18,405 bases of DNA from Planctomycetota bacterium. Lineage in GTDB: Bacteria > Planctomycetota > Phycisphaerae > WQYP01. How positions within the stretch are numbered: the stretch's first letter is position 1; every line of letters starts with the position of its first letter. Location of the stretch: contig JAKBAC010000056.1 of the NCBI GenBank assembly GCA_021809365.1, positions 1-18,405 on the forward strand, read 5' to 3'. Below the pieces are notes generated by a model. It had not been told where the DNA came from. It was given only the letters and a program-made list of their open reading frames with translations, and ran no database searches. This document shows, in pieces, positions 1 through 7,135 of this stretch. Position numbers and translations under genes: made by a program.

Positions 1-1300
1 TTAATTCCGGACGGCCGATGGCACGATAAATCAGCCCTGCCGCCAGAACTTTGGTGCTGCCCAGGCAATTTCGTCCGTCAAAAATGTATTTCCCGCGCAT
101 CAAGGAGGCAATGTGCGGCCAATCCTGGGTGATAAATACCGACCAGTCGGTTATGACGGCAACCGCATCGGCACCGCGGGTGCATTCATCCACGCTATTG
201 GCCCAGATTACCTTATCGCCAAGGGTGCGTCTGGCGTTTTCCATGGCCTGCGGATCATACACCCTAACCTTTATCCCGGCGGCAAGCAGGGCATGAATAA
301 CTTCAATGCTCGGCGCTTCCCGCATATCATCGGTATCAGCCTTAAAGGCCAGGCCCCATACCGCAACCTGCGGGTCCGTTACCCCGGAAAGAGAATTGAT
401 GATGCGCGTGGCATAGGCTTTTTTTTGCCGGGTGTTGGCTTTTTCAACACCGCTTAATAAGTGCGGGTCAAGTCCGAATTCCTGCATCTGATGCACCAGG
501 GCGGCCACATCTTTGGGAAAGCATGATCCGCCGTAACCCACGCCCGCTTTTAAAAACGACGGCCCGATGCGTTTGTCCGTGCCGATGCCCACACGCACCG
601 ATTCAATATCCGCGCCGATGGCCAGAGCGAGCTGGGAAAGCTCATTAATAAAGCTGATGCGCACCGCGAGCATGGCGTTGGAGGCGAATTTGGTTAATTC
701 CGCACTTTGCCGGCTCATGGAAAAAATCGCATAGCCGCGGTCAATCAACGGTTGATAAATTTCCCGCAGCACTTCCATGCCGGCGTTGGAATTAGCCCCG
801 AAAACAATCCGATCCGGCTGCATGAAGTCCTGGATAGCTGTGCCTTCGCGCAAAAATTCCGGATTGTTGACCACTTCAATGCGATGCGGACTTTTGGCCA
901 CCTGCCGGGCCACGAGTTCTCCCGTGCCCGGCGGCACGGTGCTTTTAATGACCAGCGTTTTGGGTCCGTTGGCGTGCTTGAGCACATCATCCACAGCCGC
1001 AAACAACATGCTTAGATCCGCTCCGCCCTTGGGCGATGGCGGTGTGCCTACCGCGATGAACACGCTCTGCGATTCTTTGATCGCCGCAGCGATGTCCGTT
1101 GTGAAGTTTAACCGCCCTGCCTGCGCTTCAGCCAGAATTAATTCCGATAAGCCCGGTTCATAAATGGGAACCTTGCCTTGCGAAAGCCCCGCGACGCGCT
1201 TGGTGTCTACATCTACGCCGATAATCTTATGGCCCAGAGCCGCCAGACATGTACCGCTGACCAGGCCCACATAACCGCATCCGATAACCGCAATTTTCAT
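1..1300 (-). CDS. ugd: UDP-glucose 6-dehydrogenase (C-terminus cut by window edge)
   Basis: Oxidises UDP-glucose to UDP-glucuronate with two NAD+, supplying precursors for capsule, exopolysaccharide or glycosylated envelope polymers; cytoplasmic. I translated the minus strand by hand. The start MKIAVIGCGYVGLVSG carries the Rossmann NAD-binding glycines (residues 7-12). Further motifs are VGTPPSPKG (about 84-92), NNPEFLREG (145-153), the active-site lysine region ELTKFASNAM (201-210, Lys204) and the catalytic cysteine in GGSCFPKD (Cys260). The C-terminal UDP-binding domain follows and the last visible residues are YRAIGRPEL. There are 433 visible residues, close to full length for the family (about 430-450). 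The frame is still open at base 1, so only the extreme end is missing; the TTA at bases 1-3 is not its stop. Start ATG (1300-1298) has GGAG five bases upstream. It is divergent from obg and its biosynthetic partners are not visible. Confidence 0.95.
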   Translation of the reverse strand, partial: MKIAVIGCGYVGLVSGTCLAALGHKIIGVDVDTKRVAGLSQGKVPIYEPGLSELILAEAQAGRLNFTTDIAAAIKESQSVFIAVGTPPSPKGGADLSMLFAAVDDVLKHANGPKTLVIKSTVPPGTGELVARQVAKSPHRIEVVNNPEFLREGTAIQDFMQPDRIVFGANSNAGMEVLREIYQPLIDRGYAIFSMSRQSAELTKFASNAMLAVRISFINELSQLALAIGADIESVRVGIGTDKRIGPSFLKAGVGYGGSCFPKDVAALVHQMQEFGLDPHLLSGVEKANTRQKKAYATRIINSLSGVTDPQVAVWGLAFKADTDDMREAPSIEVIHALLAAGIKVRVYDPQAMENARRTLGDKVIWANSVDECTRGADAVAVITDWSVFITQDWPHIASLMRGKYIFDGRNCLGSTKVLAAGLIYRAIGRPEL

Positions 1301-1461
1301 ACAAACTCCAAAATCAGGCAGCCCAAGGGGGTTTAAATGACACCGTGGCCCCACTCTGCCGGAACAACCGCACGTGAACAAAACCACAAGTCCATTGTTC
1401 AAGGCCCCGGACATCATCGGCCGCCCGGAGATTATCGGCAATTTTCATCATTGTTTTGAAT

Positions 1462-1492
1462 TTGTCCAATGAAATGCAAAATCCGTTAAAAT
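1462..1492 (+). promoter_or_regulatory. Possible sigma70-type promoter for obg-coaX
   Basis: TTGTCC at 1462-1467 and TAAAAT at 1487-1492 resemble -35 and -10 boxes. The spacer is 19 bases (18 if TTAAAA at 1486-1491 is used), which is longer than optimal. It lies about 125 bases before the obg start in an AT-richer patch of a GC-rich gap. This is a motif match only. Confidence 0.35.
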
Positions 1493-1559
1493 GTCGGTGG
1501 TATGCGTGAGGTTCGGGTGCGGGTGTTATTTCAAAGCCCGCGGACCAACGCTTGAAGCG

Positions 1560-1578
1560 GCCGGATTTCAGATCCGGC
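1560..1578 (+). other. Perfect hairpin in the obg leader
   Basis: GCCGGAT (1560-1566) and ATCCGGC (1572-1578) form a perfect 7-bp stem with a 5-base loop. The stem ends 39 bases before the obg ATG. It is followed by TTAAAAAAGG rather than a T-run, so it does not look like an intrinsic terminator on this strand. It may be an mRNA-stabilising or translation-modulating element, or chance in GC-rich sequence. Confidence 0.45.
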
Positions 1579-1617
1579 TTAAAAAAGGTCCCGACTGGCA
1601 GCGGGCTGGTGTTGACG

Positions 1618-2811
1618 ATGTTTATCGATGAAGCGGAAATTGAAGTATTTGCGGGCAAAGGGGGCAACGGGTGCGTTTCGATGCGCCGGGAAAAATATAT
1701 CCCGCTGGGCGGGCCGGACGGTGGCGACGGCGGCCGAGGAGGCAGTGTCTATCTGGAAGCAACAGAAGGCGTGGAGACGCTGCTGGATATGGTGGGGCGG
1801 CATCATTGGCGGGCGGGCGAAGGCGAACCCGGACAGGGCAAAAAAAAGGCCGGCAGCGATGGCAAGGATCTGGTCATTCGCATGCCTGCAGGAACGATGG
1901 TCTATGACGCGCTGACCGGTTTGCTGCTGGTGGATCTGGTACCGTTGGGAAAACGGGCGCTGGTGGCCCGGGGTGGAAAAGGAGGACGGGGCAATCTGCA
2001 ATTTACATCCTCTGTCCGGCAGGCCCCCGATTTTGCGGAACCCGGGGAACCGGGCCAGAATCGTAAATTAAAATTCCAACTTAAACTCATTGCCGATGTC
2101 GGCTTGATCGGCAAGCCCAATGCGGGTAAATCCACACTGTTATCACGGTTATCCGCGGCGCGTCCAAAAATTGCAGATTACCCTTTTACCACGCTTAAAC
2201 CTCAGCTGGGCATTGCGGAACTGGATATGGAACGCCGCCTGGTGCTGGCCGATATTCCCGGCCTGATTGAAGGCGCTTCGGAAGGGGCGGGGCTGGGATT
2301 GGATTTTCTGCGGCACATTGAACGCACGCGCGTGCTGGTGCATTTATTAGATATGGTTCCCATGGATGAAACCTCACCCATTGACAGTTACCGTGCCATA
2401 CGCGCTGAGCTTTCCGCTTACAGCCCTAAACTCGCGGCTAAACCGGAAATTCTCATCGCCAATAAAATGGACCTCACCGGCGCACCGGAAGCACTGGCCG
2501 ATTTGCGCAGTGCGTTACCCGGAAAACAGATTCTGGCCGTCAGCGCGGCCACCGGCACCGGCTTGCGCCCATTGCTTGAAGATTTGTGGCAGCTTATTAT
2601 AGCCACCCCGGCAGCGGAAGCGTTTGCGGAAGCGCCGCCGACAATCGCCCTGAACCTGGATTCTCCGCGGGAATCTTCAGCCAAAACGGCGGAGGCACTT
2701 CTGGCGGCGGAAGTGGAGGCGATCAAGGCCGATGATGTTCGCAAAGGAAAGTACTATCGGCGTACCAAGGCGGATCGAACCCGAGACCGCAATAAAAAGA
2801 GACTTTCATAA
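1618..2811 (+). CDS. obg: Obg family GTPase (ribosome assembly / stress)
   Basis: Essential GTPase that binds the large ribosomal subunit and links ribosome maturation to growth state; cytoplasmic. Residues 1-158 form the glycine-rich Obg fold (GKGGNGC 13-19, GGPDGGDGGRGG 31-42). The G domain follows with G1 GKPNAGKS (165-172), G2 YPFTT (188-192), G3 DIPGLIEGA (212-220), G4 NKMD (282-285) and G5 SAATGTG (309-315). The reading frame extends back to an ATG at 1552, but homologues begin at MxFxDEAxIxV, which matches the ATG at 1618 (397 residues). No strong Shine-Dalgarno site precedes that ATG. The C-terminus is a short charged, lysine/arginine-rich tail (YYRRTKADRTRDRNKK) with no recognisable OCT domain. 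coaX follows 17 bases later. Confidence 0.97.
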   Translation: MFIDEAEIEVFAGKGGNGCVSMRREKYIPLGGPDGGDGGRGGSVYLEATEGVETLLDMVGRHHWRAGEGEPGQGKKKAGSDGKDLVIRMPAGTMVYDALTGLLLVDLVPLGKRALVARGGKGGRGNLQFTSSVRQAPDFAEPGEPGQNRKLKFQLKLIADVGLIGKPNAGKSTLLSRLSAARPKIADYPFTTLKPQLGIAELDMERRLVLADIPGLIEGASEGAGLGLDFLRHIERTRVLVHLLDMVPMDETSPIDSYRAIRAELSAYSPKLAAKPEILIANKMDLTGAPEALADLRSALPGKQILAVSAATGTGLRPLLEDLWQLIIATPAAEAFAEAPPTIALNLDSPRESSAKTAEALLAAEVEAIKADDVRKGKYYRRTKADRTRDRNKKRLS

Positions 2812-2828
2812 CAGCTTGGAGCGCATTT

Positions 2829-3611
2829 GTGAGTGTGATTGCTATTGATATAGGAAACACCCGCATCGGTGTGGGTGTGTTTACTGCGGGTAAAAGCGAG
2901 GACCCGGCGCTGCGGTTTAATCATGCCGACATTCAATCCGAGATGTTGGCTTACCTTGAGAAACTTTCCAGCGGCGAAACCGATGGCGGCCGGCGGCCTG
3001 ATGGAGTGGTCCTTGCCAGCGTGGCACCGGAATGGACTGCCCGCGTGGCGGAACTTATCAGCAATCATTGTGGAATGACCCCGGAAATTGTCGGTACGGA
3101 TTTGAAAATTCCCGTGCAGACCAATCTGGCTGATGAATCCACCGTCGGAGTGGACCGCCTGCTGGGAGCACTGTGCGCGTACGTGAATACCGAGCAGGCG
3201 TGTGCCATTATCAATGCCGGGACGGCTTTGGTAGTGGATTGTGTTGATGATGCGGGCATTTTTCTTGGCGGAGCCATTGCTCCGGGCCTGGCCCTGGCGG
3301 CCAAGGCCATGCACACCGGCACCGCGCAGCTGCCTATGGCGAATTTGGATGTGCCGCAGGAACCTTTTGGCCGCGACACCATGGAAGCTCTGAATCTGGG
3401 GGCTTATGCGACCATCCGCGGTGCTGCAGGGTATCTTCTGGAACGGTATGCGGAAAAGCTGGGCCATTGGCCGCATGTGGTGGGTACCGGCGGTGATGCG
3501 ATGCGCGTCTTAGGCAACAGCGGCCTGGTGGATTCCTTTATTCCGGATCTGGTGCTCCAAGGTGCAGCTCTGGTCTGGGAACATCATCACGGGGAAGATT
3601 CATCGAGCTGA
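2829..3611 (+). CDS. coaX: Type III pantothenate kinase
   Basis: Phosphorylates pantothenate, the first committed step of coenzyme A synthesis; cytoplasmic, and requires a monovalent cation. It belongs to the ASKHA fold. Visible motifs are the phosphate-binding DIGNTRIGVGVF (7-18), GVDRLLGALCAY (107-118, with Asp109 as likely catalytic base), NAGTALVVD (129-137), GGAIAPGL (147-154) and GTGGDA (219-224). At 260 residues it has the usual length, and it is unlike type I (CoaA) or type II enzymes. The start is GTG at 2829, with GGAG at 2818-2821 seven bases upstream. It is probably co-transcribed with obg. Type III enzymes are known not to be feedback-inhibited by CoA. Confidence 0.95.
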   Translation: MSVIAIDIGNTRIGVGVFTAGKSEDPALRFNHADIQSEMLAYLEKLSSGETDGGRRPDGVVLASVAPEWTARVAELISNHCGMTPEIVGTDLKIPVQTNLADESTVGVDRLLGALCAYVNTEQACAIINAGTALVVDCVDDAGIFLGGAIAPGLALAAKAMHTGTAQLPMANLDVPQEPFGRDTMEALNLGAYATIRGAAGYLLERYAEKLGHWPHVVGTGGDAMRVLGNSGLVDSFIPDLVLQGAALVWEHHHGEDSSS

Positions 3612-3617
3612 TAATTT

Positions 3618-3673
3618 CGCATGGCCCGCCGGACAGGCTTCGGGCGACACGCGGCTGGCCAACAGGCCATGCG
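3618..3673 (+). repeat. Long inverted repeat after coaX with competing inner hairpin
   Basis: CGCATGGCC (3618-3626) and GGCCATGCG (3665-3673) are perfect 9-bp inverted repeats 38 bases apart. Inside, GCCCG (3624-3628) can pair with CGGGC (3641-3645), and TGGCC (3656-3660) can pair with GGCCA (3665-3669) across an AACA loop, so the pairings compete. No T-run follows, so a classical intrinsic terminator is not supported. It may be a 3' mRNA structure of obg-coaX. Confidence 0.5.
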
Positions 3674-3689
3674 CGTGAAGATCGAAAAT

Positions 3690-3703
3690 AAATTTTAAAA
3701 TTT
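3690..3703. repeat. 14-base perfect AT palindrome
   Basis: AAATTTTAAAATTT reads the same on both strands. It lies about 95 bases before the start of the 3798 gene in an otherwise GC-rich region. It may be a protein-binding site or an AT-rich upstream promoter element. No consensus is assigned. Confidence 0.5.
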
Positions 3704-3713
3704 GATTCGTTGG

Positions 3714-3733
3714 TATTTACTGCCCCGTAAATA
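3714..3733. promoter_or_regulatory. Operator-like dyad upstream of the 3798 gene cluster
   Basis: TATTTAC (3714-3720) and GTAAATA (3727-3733) form a perfect 7-bp inverted repeat around a 6-base GC-rich centre. The size and symmetry suit a dimeric helix-turn-helix regulator. It lies 64 bases before the chosen ATG, where a promoter is expected. I found no fully convincing -35/-10 pair around it. The regulator is unknown. Confidence 0.4.
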
Positions 3734-3797
3734 TGCTGTACGATTCCGAGTCTCAATTCATGGTTCGCACGGGTGCGGACGATGCAGGAGTGACGCG

Positions 3798-6107
3798 ATG
3801 AGCCGATGGGCGGCAATATTGTTATTGGTATTATTTTCGACAGCAGCTTCACGCGCGGTGGCGGGGACCGTGAATCTGCAAACGGTATCCGCCGCCACGC
3901 TTTCCGCGCGGGGCAACCGGTGGAATGCTGCCATTGCGGGATTAACCAATTCAACCTACCAGACGGTTCATGCGGATTTATTTGTCCGTATGGATCGTAT
4001 GTCCAATGTGGAATTTGTAGAGCCGATCTGGCTGCCGCCCCAGAGTGATGAAACTATTTCCCTTCCTCTGTTCTGCCCGCGTCCGCGACTCGGAAAAAAA
4101 GTCCTGAATTACACCGCATGGCTGGCTGCACCTTCAGGTCATATCATCGCCCGGAACACCGGCAGCATATTTACCCCCACGGCACGCTACGCCACCATGG
4201 CCGTGACCGATGGCAATGATCAGTCTACGGCTGATCTGGCCGTGCAGATTCGCAAACAGGAAGGGCTTTCATCAGTCATTGCGTACACCAATGCATCACA
4301 CCTGCCCTATGTGCCATCAGAATATGACGGCGTATACGCGCTATTCGCCGCCCGGCGGCACATGAACCTGTCCGGCCCGCAATACAATGCGCTGCGCCGC
4401 TGGCTAATCTCCGGCGGGAACCTCTGGATTCAGGCGACAAGAGTCAGCGGTCGCTTTGGTCGCGCGTTATTAGGGCAGGATTGGACGATTGTAAAAGTCG
4501 GGCAGACCCATACGGCAACGCTGAATTTTTCCGGCCGGGGAATACCGAATTCCGTCATGCATCTGAAAAAAGCGATTCATTTGGTGTATCTGCTGGCACC
4601 AGGATACAGCACGTTGGAAAAAATCAACGGTTGGCCGGCGGTCATGGTGCGGCGTGTGGGACTGGGCCACGTCTATATTTGCACGGTCAACGGTCGCGGA
4701 ATGCTCAATAAAACTAAAATGGGCGGTGCCGTGCTCTGGCCGATTGTCCGGAATTTTTATTCGGTCGGCGGAATCCATACCCCTATGACCTTTCTCCAGC
4801 ATAGCGCCGCATCGCAAGTCGGTTATCGAATTTCCGGTCGCATGATTATCGGCGTGGTACTGGTGGGTATGACGGTGGTGCTGCTGCTGGTTGCTCTGGC
4901 GCTGGGACGCAAGGACAGGCTGGATCGGCTGGCACCGGCGGCTATCGCTTTGGCGGTGGTGGCGGGTATCATTCTTATTATCAATGGAAAGCTCAATCGC
5001 GGGCGGGTGAAGCTTACGCTTTCATCCTATCAGATCGCCTGTGCCGCACCGGATCAGCATTTGCTGGCGATCAGCGGTTTTGCCTCCATTTTTTCGCCCA
5101 AGGCTCAGGGGGCGGAGCTTACCACATCATCGGGGTTTCAACTTAATCCCAAGACCAGTTTCGCCAAGCAATCCAGTGCGCGGGTAGCAGCGCAAAACGA
5201 TCAGAATTTCCAGTGGCAAAATTTAGATCTGCCCTCCGGTGCGGCCATTGATATTCCATTTGCCGGCACCCATGAAGACCCTCTGATTCAAGGGGTCGTC
5301 GGACGGTTTGGTCCGGCGGGATTGCAGATTTCGGGGCAGGAATCATTATTAGGAAATTTACGGGATATGGCCGTTGCGGCCCCGCGGCGCGCGTTGGCTG
5401 TGGCGCGGGCCAGTGGCGGAAAGCGCGTGGCCGGCATGGCGCAAATTCTGCCCGCCGGTCAATTTATCCAGTCTTCATTTTTAACCCGCACGCAACAAAA
5501 GCATAACACCATCGAATCCCGGTTGTATACGGGTGGCGGCCCGGTTGAACCCATGCTGCTGGGCTGGCCGAATTCCGCCATGCCGCTGCTGCATCTGACG
5601 CATGACCCGGTGGCCATGAATCAAACGCTGCTGGTTATGCCGCTGGACCTGCGGGCCAGTGCTGCGGGAACGCACGTAACACTGCCCTGGCCGTATCTGC
5701 CGTACCGGCTGGTTCCTGGCCCGGGCCAGCACGCCCCGGCTCCGGTGTACGACACGCGCGAACATCACTGGTTGCAGAACCTGTCATCACCGGCGCATAT
5801 CTATGTGCGTTTTCAATTGCCCCGACAGGTCCTGCCTCTGCAACTGACCAGCGCCGTATTAACCATTAAAATCGCGGCTCCGGGACGCCCGATTTCAGTT
5901 CTGATTCCGGAAAATGGTCAATGGATGCAGATCGGCGGTTCCAGCACCGGCGGGACCATGGTAATTCATCTCAAGCCGGCGGAATTGTCCGCGATCGGCT
6001 TGGCGGGGGGATGGCGGTGTGAGATTGTTATCGGGGGCACGATTGACCCGAACTTCACGTGGCATGTGACAACGGTCCGTTTAACGGCGGCGGGTACGGT
6101 ACAATAA
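3798..6107 (+). CDS. Membrane-anchored periplasmic protein, amidotransferase-like N-terminal region, ABC-2 exporter partner
   Basis: Function unknown. The ATG at 3798 is chosen over the frame's first ATG (3702) because AGGAG (3786-3790) lies seven bases upstream and the product begins with a signal peptide: MSRWAAILLLVLF, ending AVA-G near residue 22. The protein has 769 residues. Residues about 178-212 contain a VYALFAARRHMNLS segment followed by LRRWLISGGNLWI. That pattern, as I recall it, occurs in class I glutamine-amidotransferase-like domains of large bacterial membrane proteins (DUF4350-like). No catalytic Cys-His-Glu set is evident, so enzymatic activity is not claimed. Two membrane segments follow (about 349-370 and 378-398), then a roughly 370-residue extracytoplasmic region. 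An ABC ATPase and ABC-2 permease follow directly, so an accessory subunit of that transporter is the best guess, analogous to GldG-type auxiliary proteins. Confidence 0.8.
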   Translation: MSRWAAILLLVLFSTAASRAVAGTVNLQTVSAATLSARGNRWNAAIAGLTNSTYQTVHADLFVRMDRMSNVEFVEPIWLPPQSDETISLPLFCPRPRLGKKVLNYTAWLAAPSGHIIARNTGSIFTPTARYATMAVTDGNDQSTADLAVQIRKQEGLSSVIAYTNASHLPYVPSEYDGVYALFAARRHMNLSGPQYNALRRWLISGGNLWIQATRVSGRFGRALLGQDWTIVKVGQTHTATLNFSGRGIPNSVMHLKKAIHLVYLLAPGYSTLEKINGWPAVMVRRVGLGHVYICTVNGRGMLNKTKMGGAVLWPIVRNFYSVGGIHTPMTFLQHSAASQVGYRISGRMIIGVVLVGMTVVLLLVALALGRKDRLDRLAPAAIALAVVAGIILIINGKLNRGRVKLTLSSYQIACAAPDQHLLAISGFASIFSPKAQGAELTTSSGFQLNPKTSFAKQSSARVAAQNDQNFQWQNLDLPSGAAIDIPFAGTHEDPLIQGVVGRFGPAGLQISGQESLLGNLRDMAVAAPRRALAVARASGGKRVAGMAQILPAGQFIQSSFLTRTQQKHNTIESRLYTGGGPVEPMLLGWPNSAMPLLHLTHDPVAMNQTLLVMPLDLRASAAGTHVTLPWPYLPYRLVPGPGQHAPAPVYDTREHHWLQNLSSPAHIYVRFQLPRQVLPLQLTSAVLTIKIAAPGRPISVLIPENGQWMQIGGSSTGGTMVIHLKPAELSAIGLAGGWRCEIVIGGTIDPNFTWHVTTVRLTAAGTVQ

Positions 6108-6151
6108 GTCCCATGGCGGAATTGTAAGTTCCCAATCATACAGGATTGTTT

Positions 6152-7135
6152 ATGAGCGAAGCACCGGTTGTGGAAACAGTGGAATTAACCAAGATCTACG
6201 GGGAATTTACCGCCCTGGATCACCTGAGTATTCGCCTGGAAAAAGGGCAGATACTGGGTTTCATCGGGCCTAATGGCGCCGGTAAAACCACCACCATTAA
6301 AATTCTCGTCGGATTGATCCGCCCCACCAGCGGTAAAGCGTCCATCGGGGGTGTGGATTGCACGTCTGACGCGCGAAAAATCAAGCATCTGGTCGGCTAT
6401 ATGCCCGATACCTTCGGATCCTATGACAACATGCGGGTGAGGGAATATCTGGATTTCTTCGGCGCGGCATTCAAAATTCCCCGCAAACAAAGGCAGGATC
6501 GTATCAGTGCGTCGCTGGCGATTACCGGTGCAGCGCACATGGCGGATCTATATGTTGAAAGCCTTTCTCACGGTATGAAACAGCGCGTGGCCATTGCCCG
6601 AACACTGCTCCATGACCCGCCGGTGCTGATTCTCGATGAACCCGCCAACGGCCTGGACCCGGCAGCGCGTGTGGAAATGCGGGAAATTCTCCTGAACCTG
6701 GCGCAAAGAGGCAAAACGCTTATTGTCACCAGTCATATTCTGCCGGAGTTGGCGCGGATATGTAATATGGTGGCCATTATGACCCATGGAAAACTCCGCG
6801 CGTTTGGCACGCTGGATCAGATCATGCAAAATGTCCGGCACCAGCGCATGATCGAAATACAGTTGCTTTCCGAAGAGGATGTTTCCCAGGCTGCGGAAAT
6901 TCTCCGCGAAAACCTTGGCCAAGCAGCCAATGTTACCCAGGCCCCCTCTGAAATGATGGTGCGATTCAACACCACGGGCAATGAACAGAGCCTGGCGGTG
7001 GCGCTCCAGCGCCTGGTCTCGGCGCAGGTGCGTGTGAGCCAATTCCGTGAAATGCAGCAGGATCTTGAAGACGCTTTCCTTTCTGTAACCCAGCAGGATA
7101 AGGCGCAGGCCACAGTCGGGGAGGCGCAGGCGTGA
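6152..7135 (+). CDS. ABC transporter ATP-binding protein (ABC-2 exporter type)
   Basis: Energy-coupling subunit of an ABC-2 type exporter, on the cytoplasmic face of the membrane. Motifs in the 327-residue product are Walker A GPNGAGKTT (39-47), signature LSHGMKQR (138-145), Walker B VLILDEP (158-164), D-loop NGLDPAAR (166-173) and switch His195 in TSH. The Q-loop position reads YMPD rather than the common xxPQ, a variant I recall from this exporter subgroup. About 100 C-terminal residues beyond the ATPase fold resemble the regulatory tail of CcmA/NatA-type ATPases. ATG 6152 is preferred over TTG 6146 because AGGA (6142-6145) lies six bases upstream. The stop overlaps the permease start by four bases (GTGA), indicating translational coupling. 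The substrate cannot be read from the sequence. Confidence 0.95.
   Translation: MSEAPVVETVELTKIYGEFTALDHLSIRLEKGQILGFIGPNGAGKTTTIKILVGLIRPTSGKASIGGVDCTSDARKIKHLVGYMPDTFGSYDNMRVREYLDFFGAAFKIPRKQRQDRISASLAITGAAHMADLYVESLSHGMKQRVAIARTLLHDPPVLILDEPANGLDPAARVEMREILLNLAQRGKTLIVTSHILPELARICNMVAIMTHGKLRAFGTLDQIMQNVRHQRMIEIQLLSEEDVSQAAEILRENLGQAANVTQAPSEMMVRFNTTGNEQSLAVALQRLVSAQVRVSQFREMQQDLEDAFLSVTQQDKAQATVGEAQA

Larger units (their letters stand above)
1301..1617. other. Divergent intergenic region between ugd and obg
   Basis: A 317-base gap between two divergent starts. I see no convincing gene in it. It holds the ugd ribosome-binding site on the minus strand (CTCC at 1306-1309), a possible promoter reading towards obg (1462-1492), and a perfect 7-bp hairpin (1560-1578) just before obg. 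A minus-strand open frame at 1314-1667 runs into the obg coding region, has no recognisable motifs and is probably chance. No tRNA or riboswitch pattern was recognised. Confidence 0.6.

Noticed and set aside
1..3. TTA at the left edge looks like a minus-strand TAA stop for ugd.
   Set aside because: Codons counted from the ATG at 1300 use bases 4-2 as one codon (TTA, Leu), so these three bases are out of frame and the gene continues off the window.
1560..1580. Hairpin before obg as an intrinsic terminator.
   Set aside because: It is followed by A-rich, not T-rich, sequence on the plus strand, and by no T-run on the minus strand.
1314..1667. Minus-strand 117-codon open frame upstream of ugd.
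   Set aside because: It overlaps the first 50 bases of obg, has no recognisable motif or ribosome-binding support, and reads like non-coding translation.
2754..3476. 240-codon open frame antisense to coaX.
   Set aside because: It lies almost entirely inside a confidently identified gene and its product has no family features. Long antisense frames are common in GC-rich genes.
3702..3797. N-terminal 32-residue extension of the large membrane protein.
   Set aside because: It would place a signal peptide internally and crosses the operator-like dyad, whereas ATG 3798 has a good AGGAG site and a standard signal peptide.
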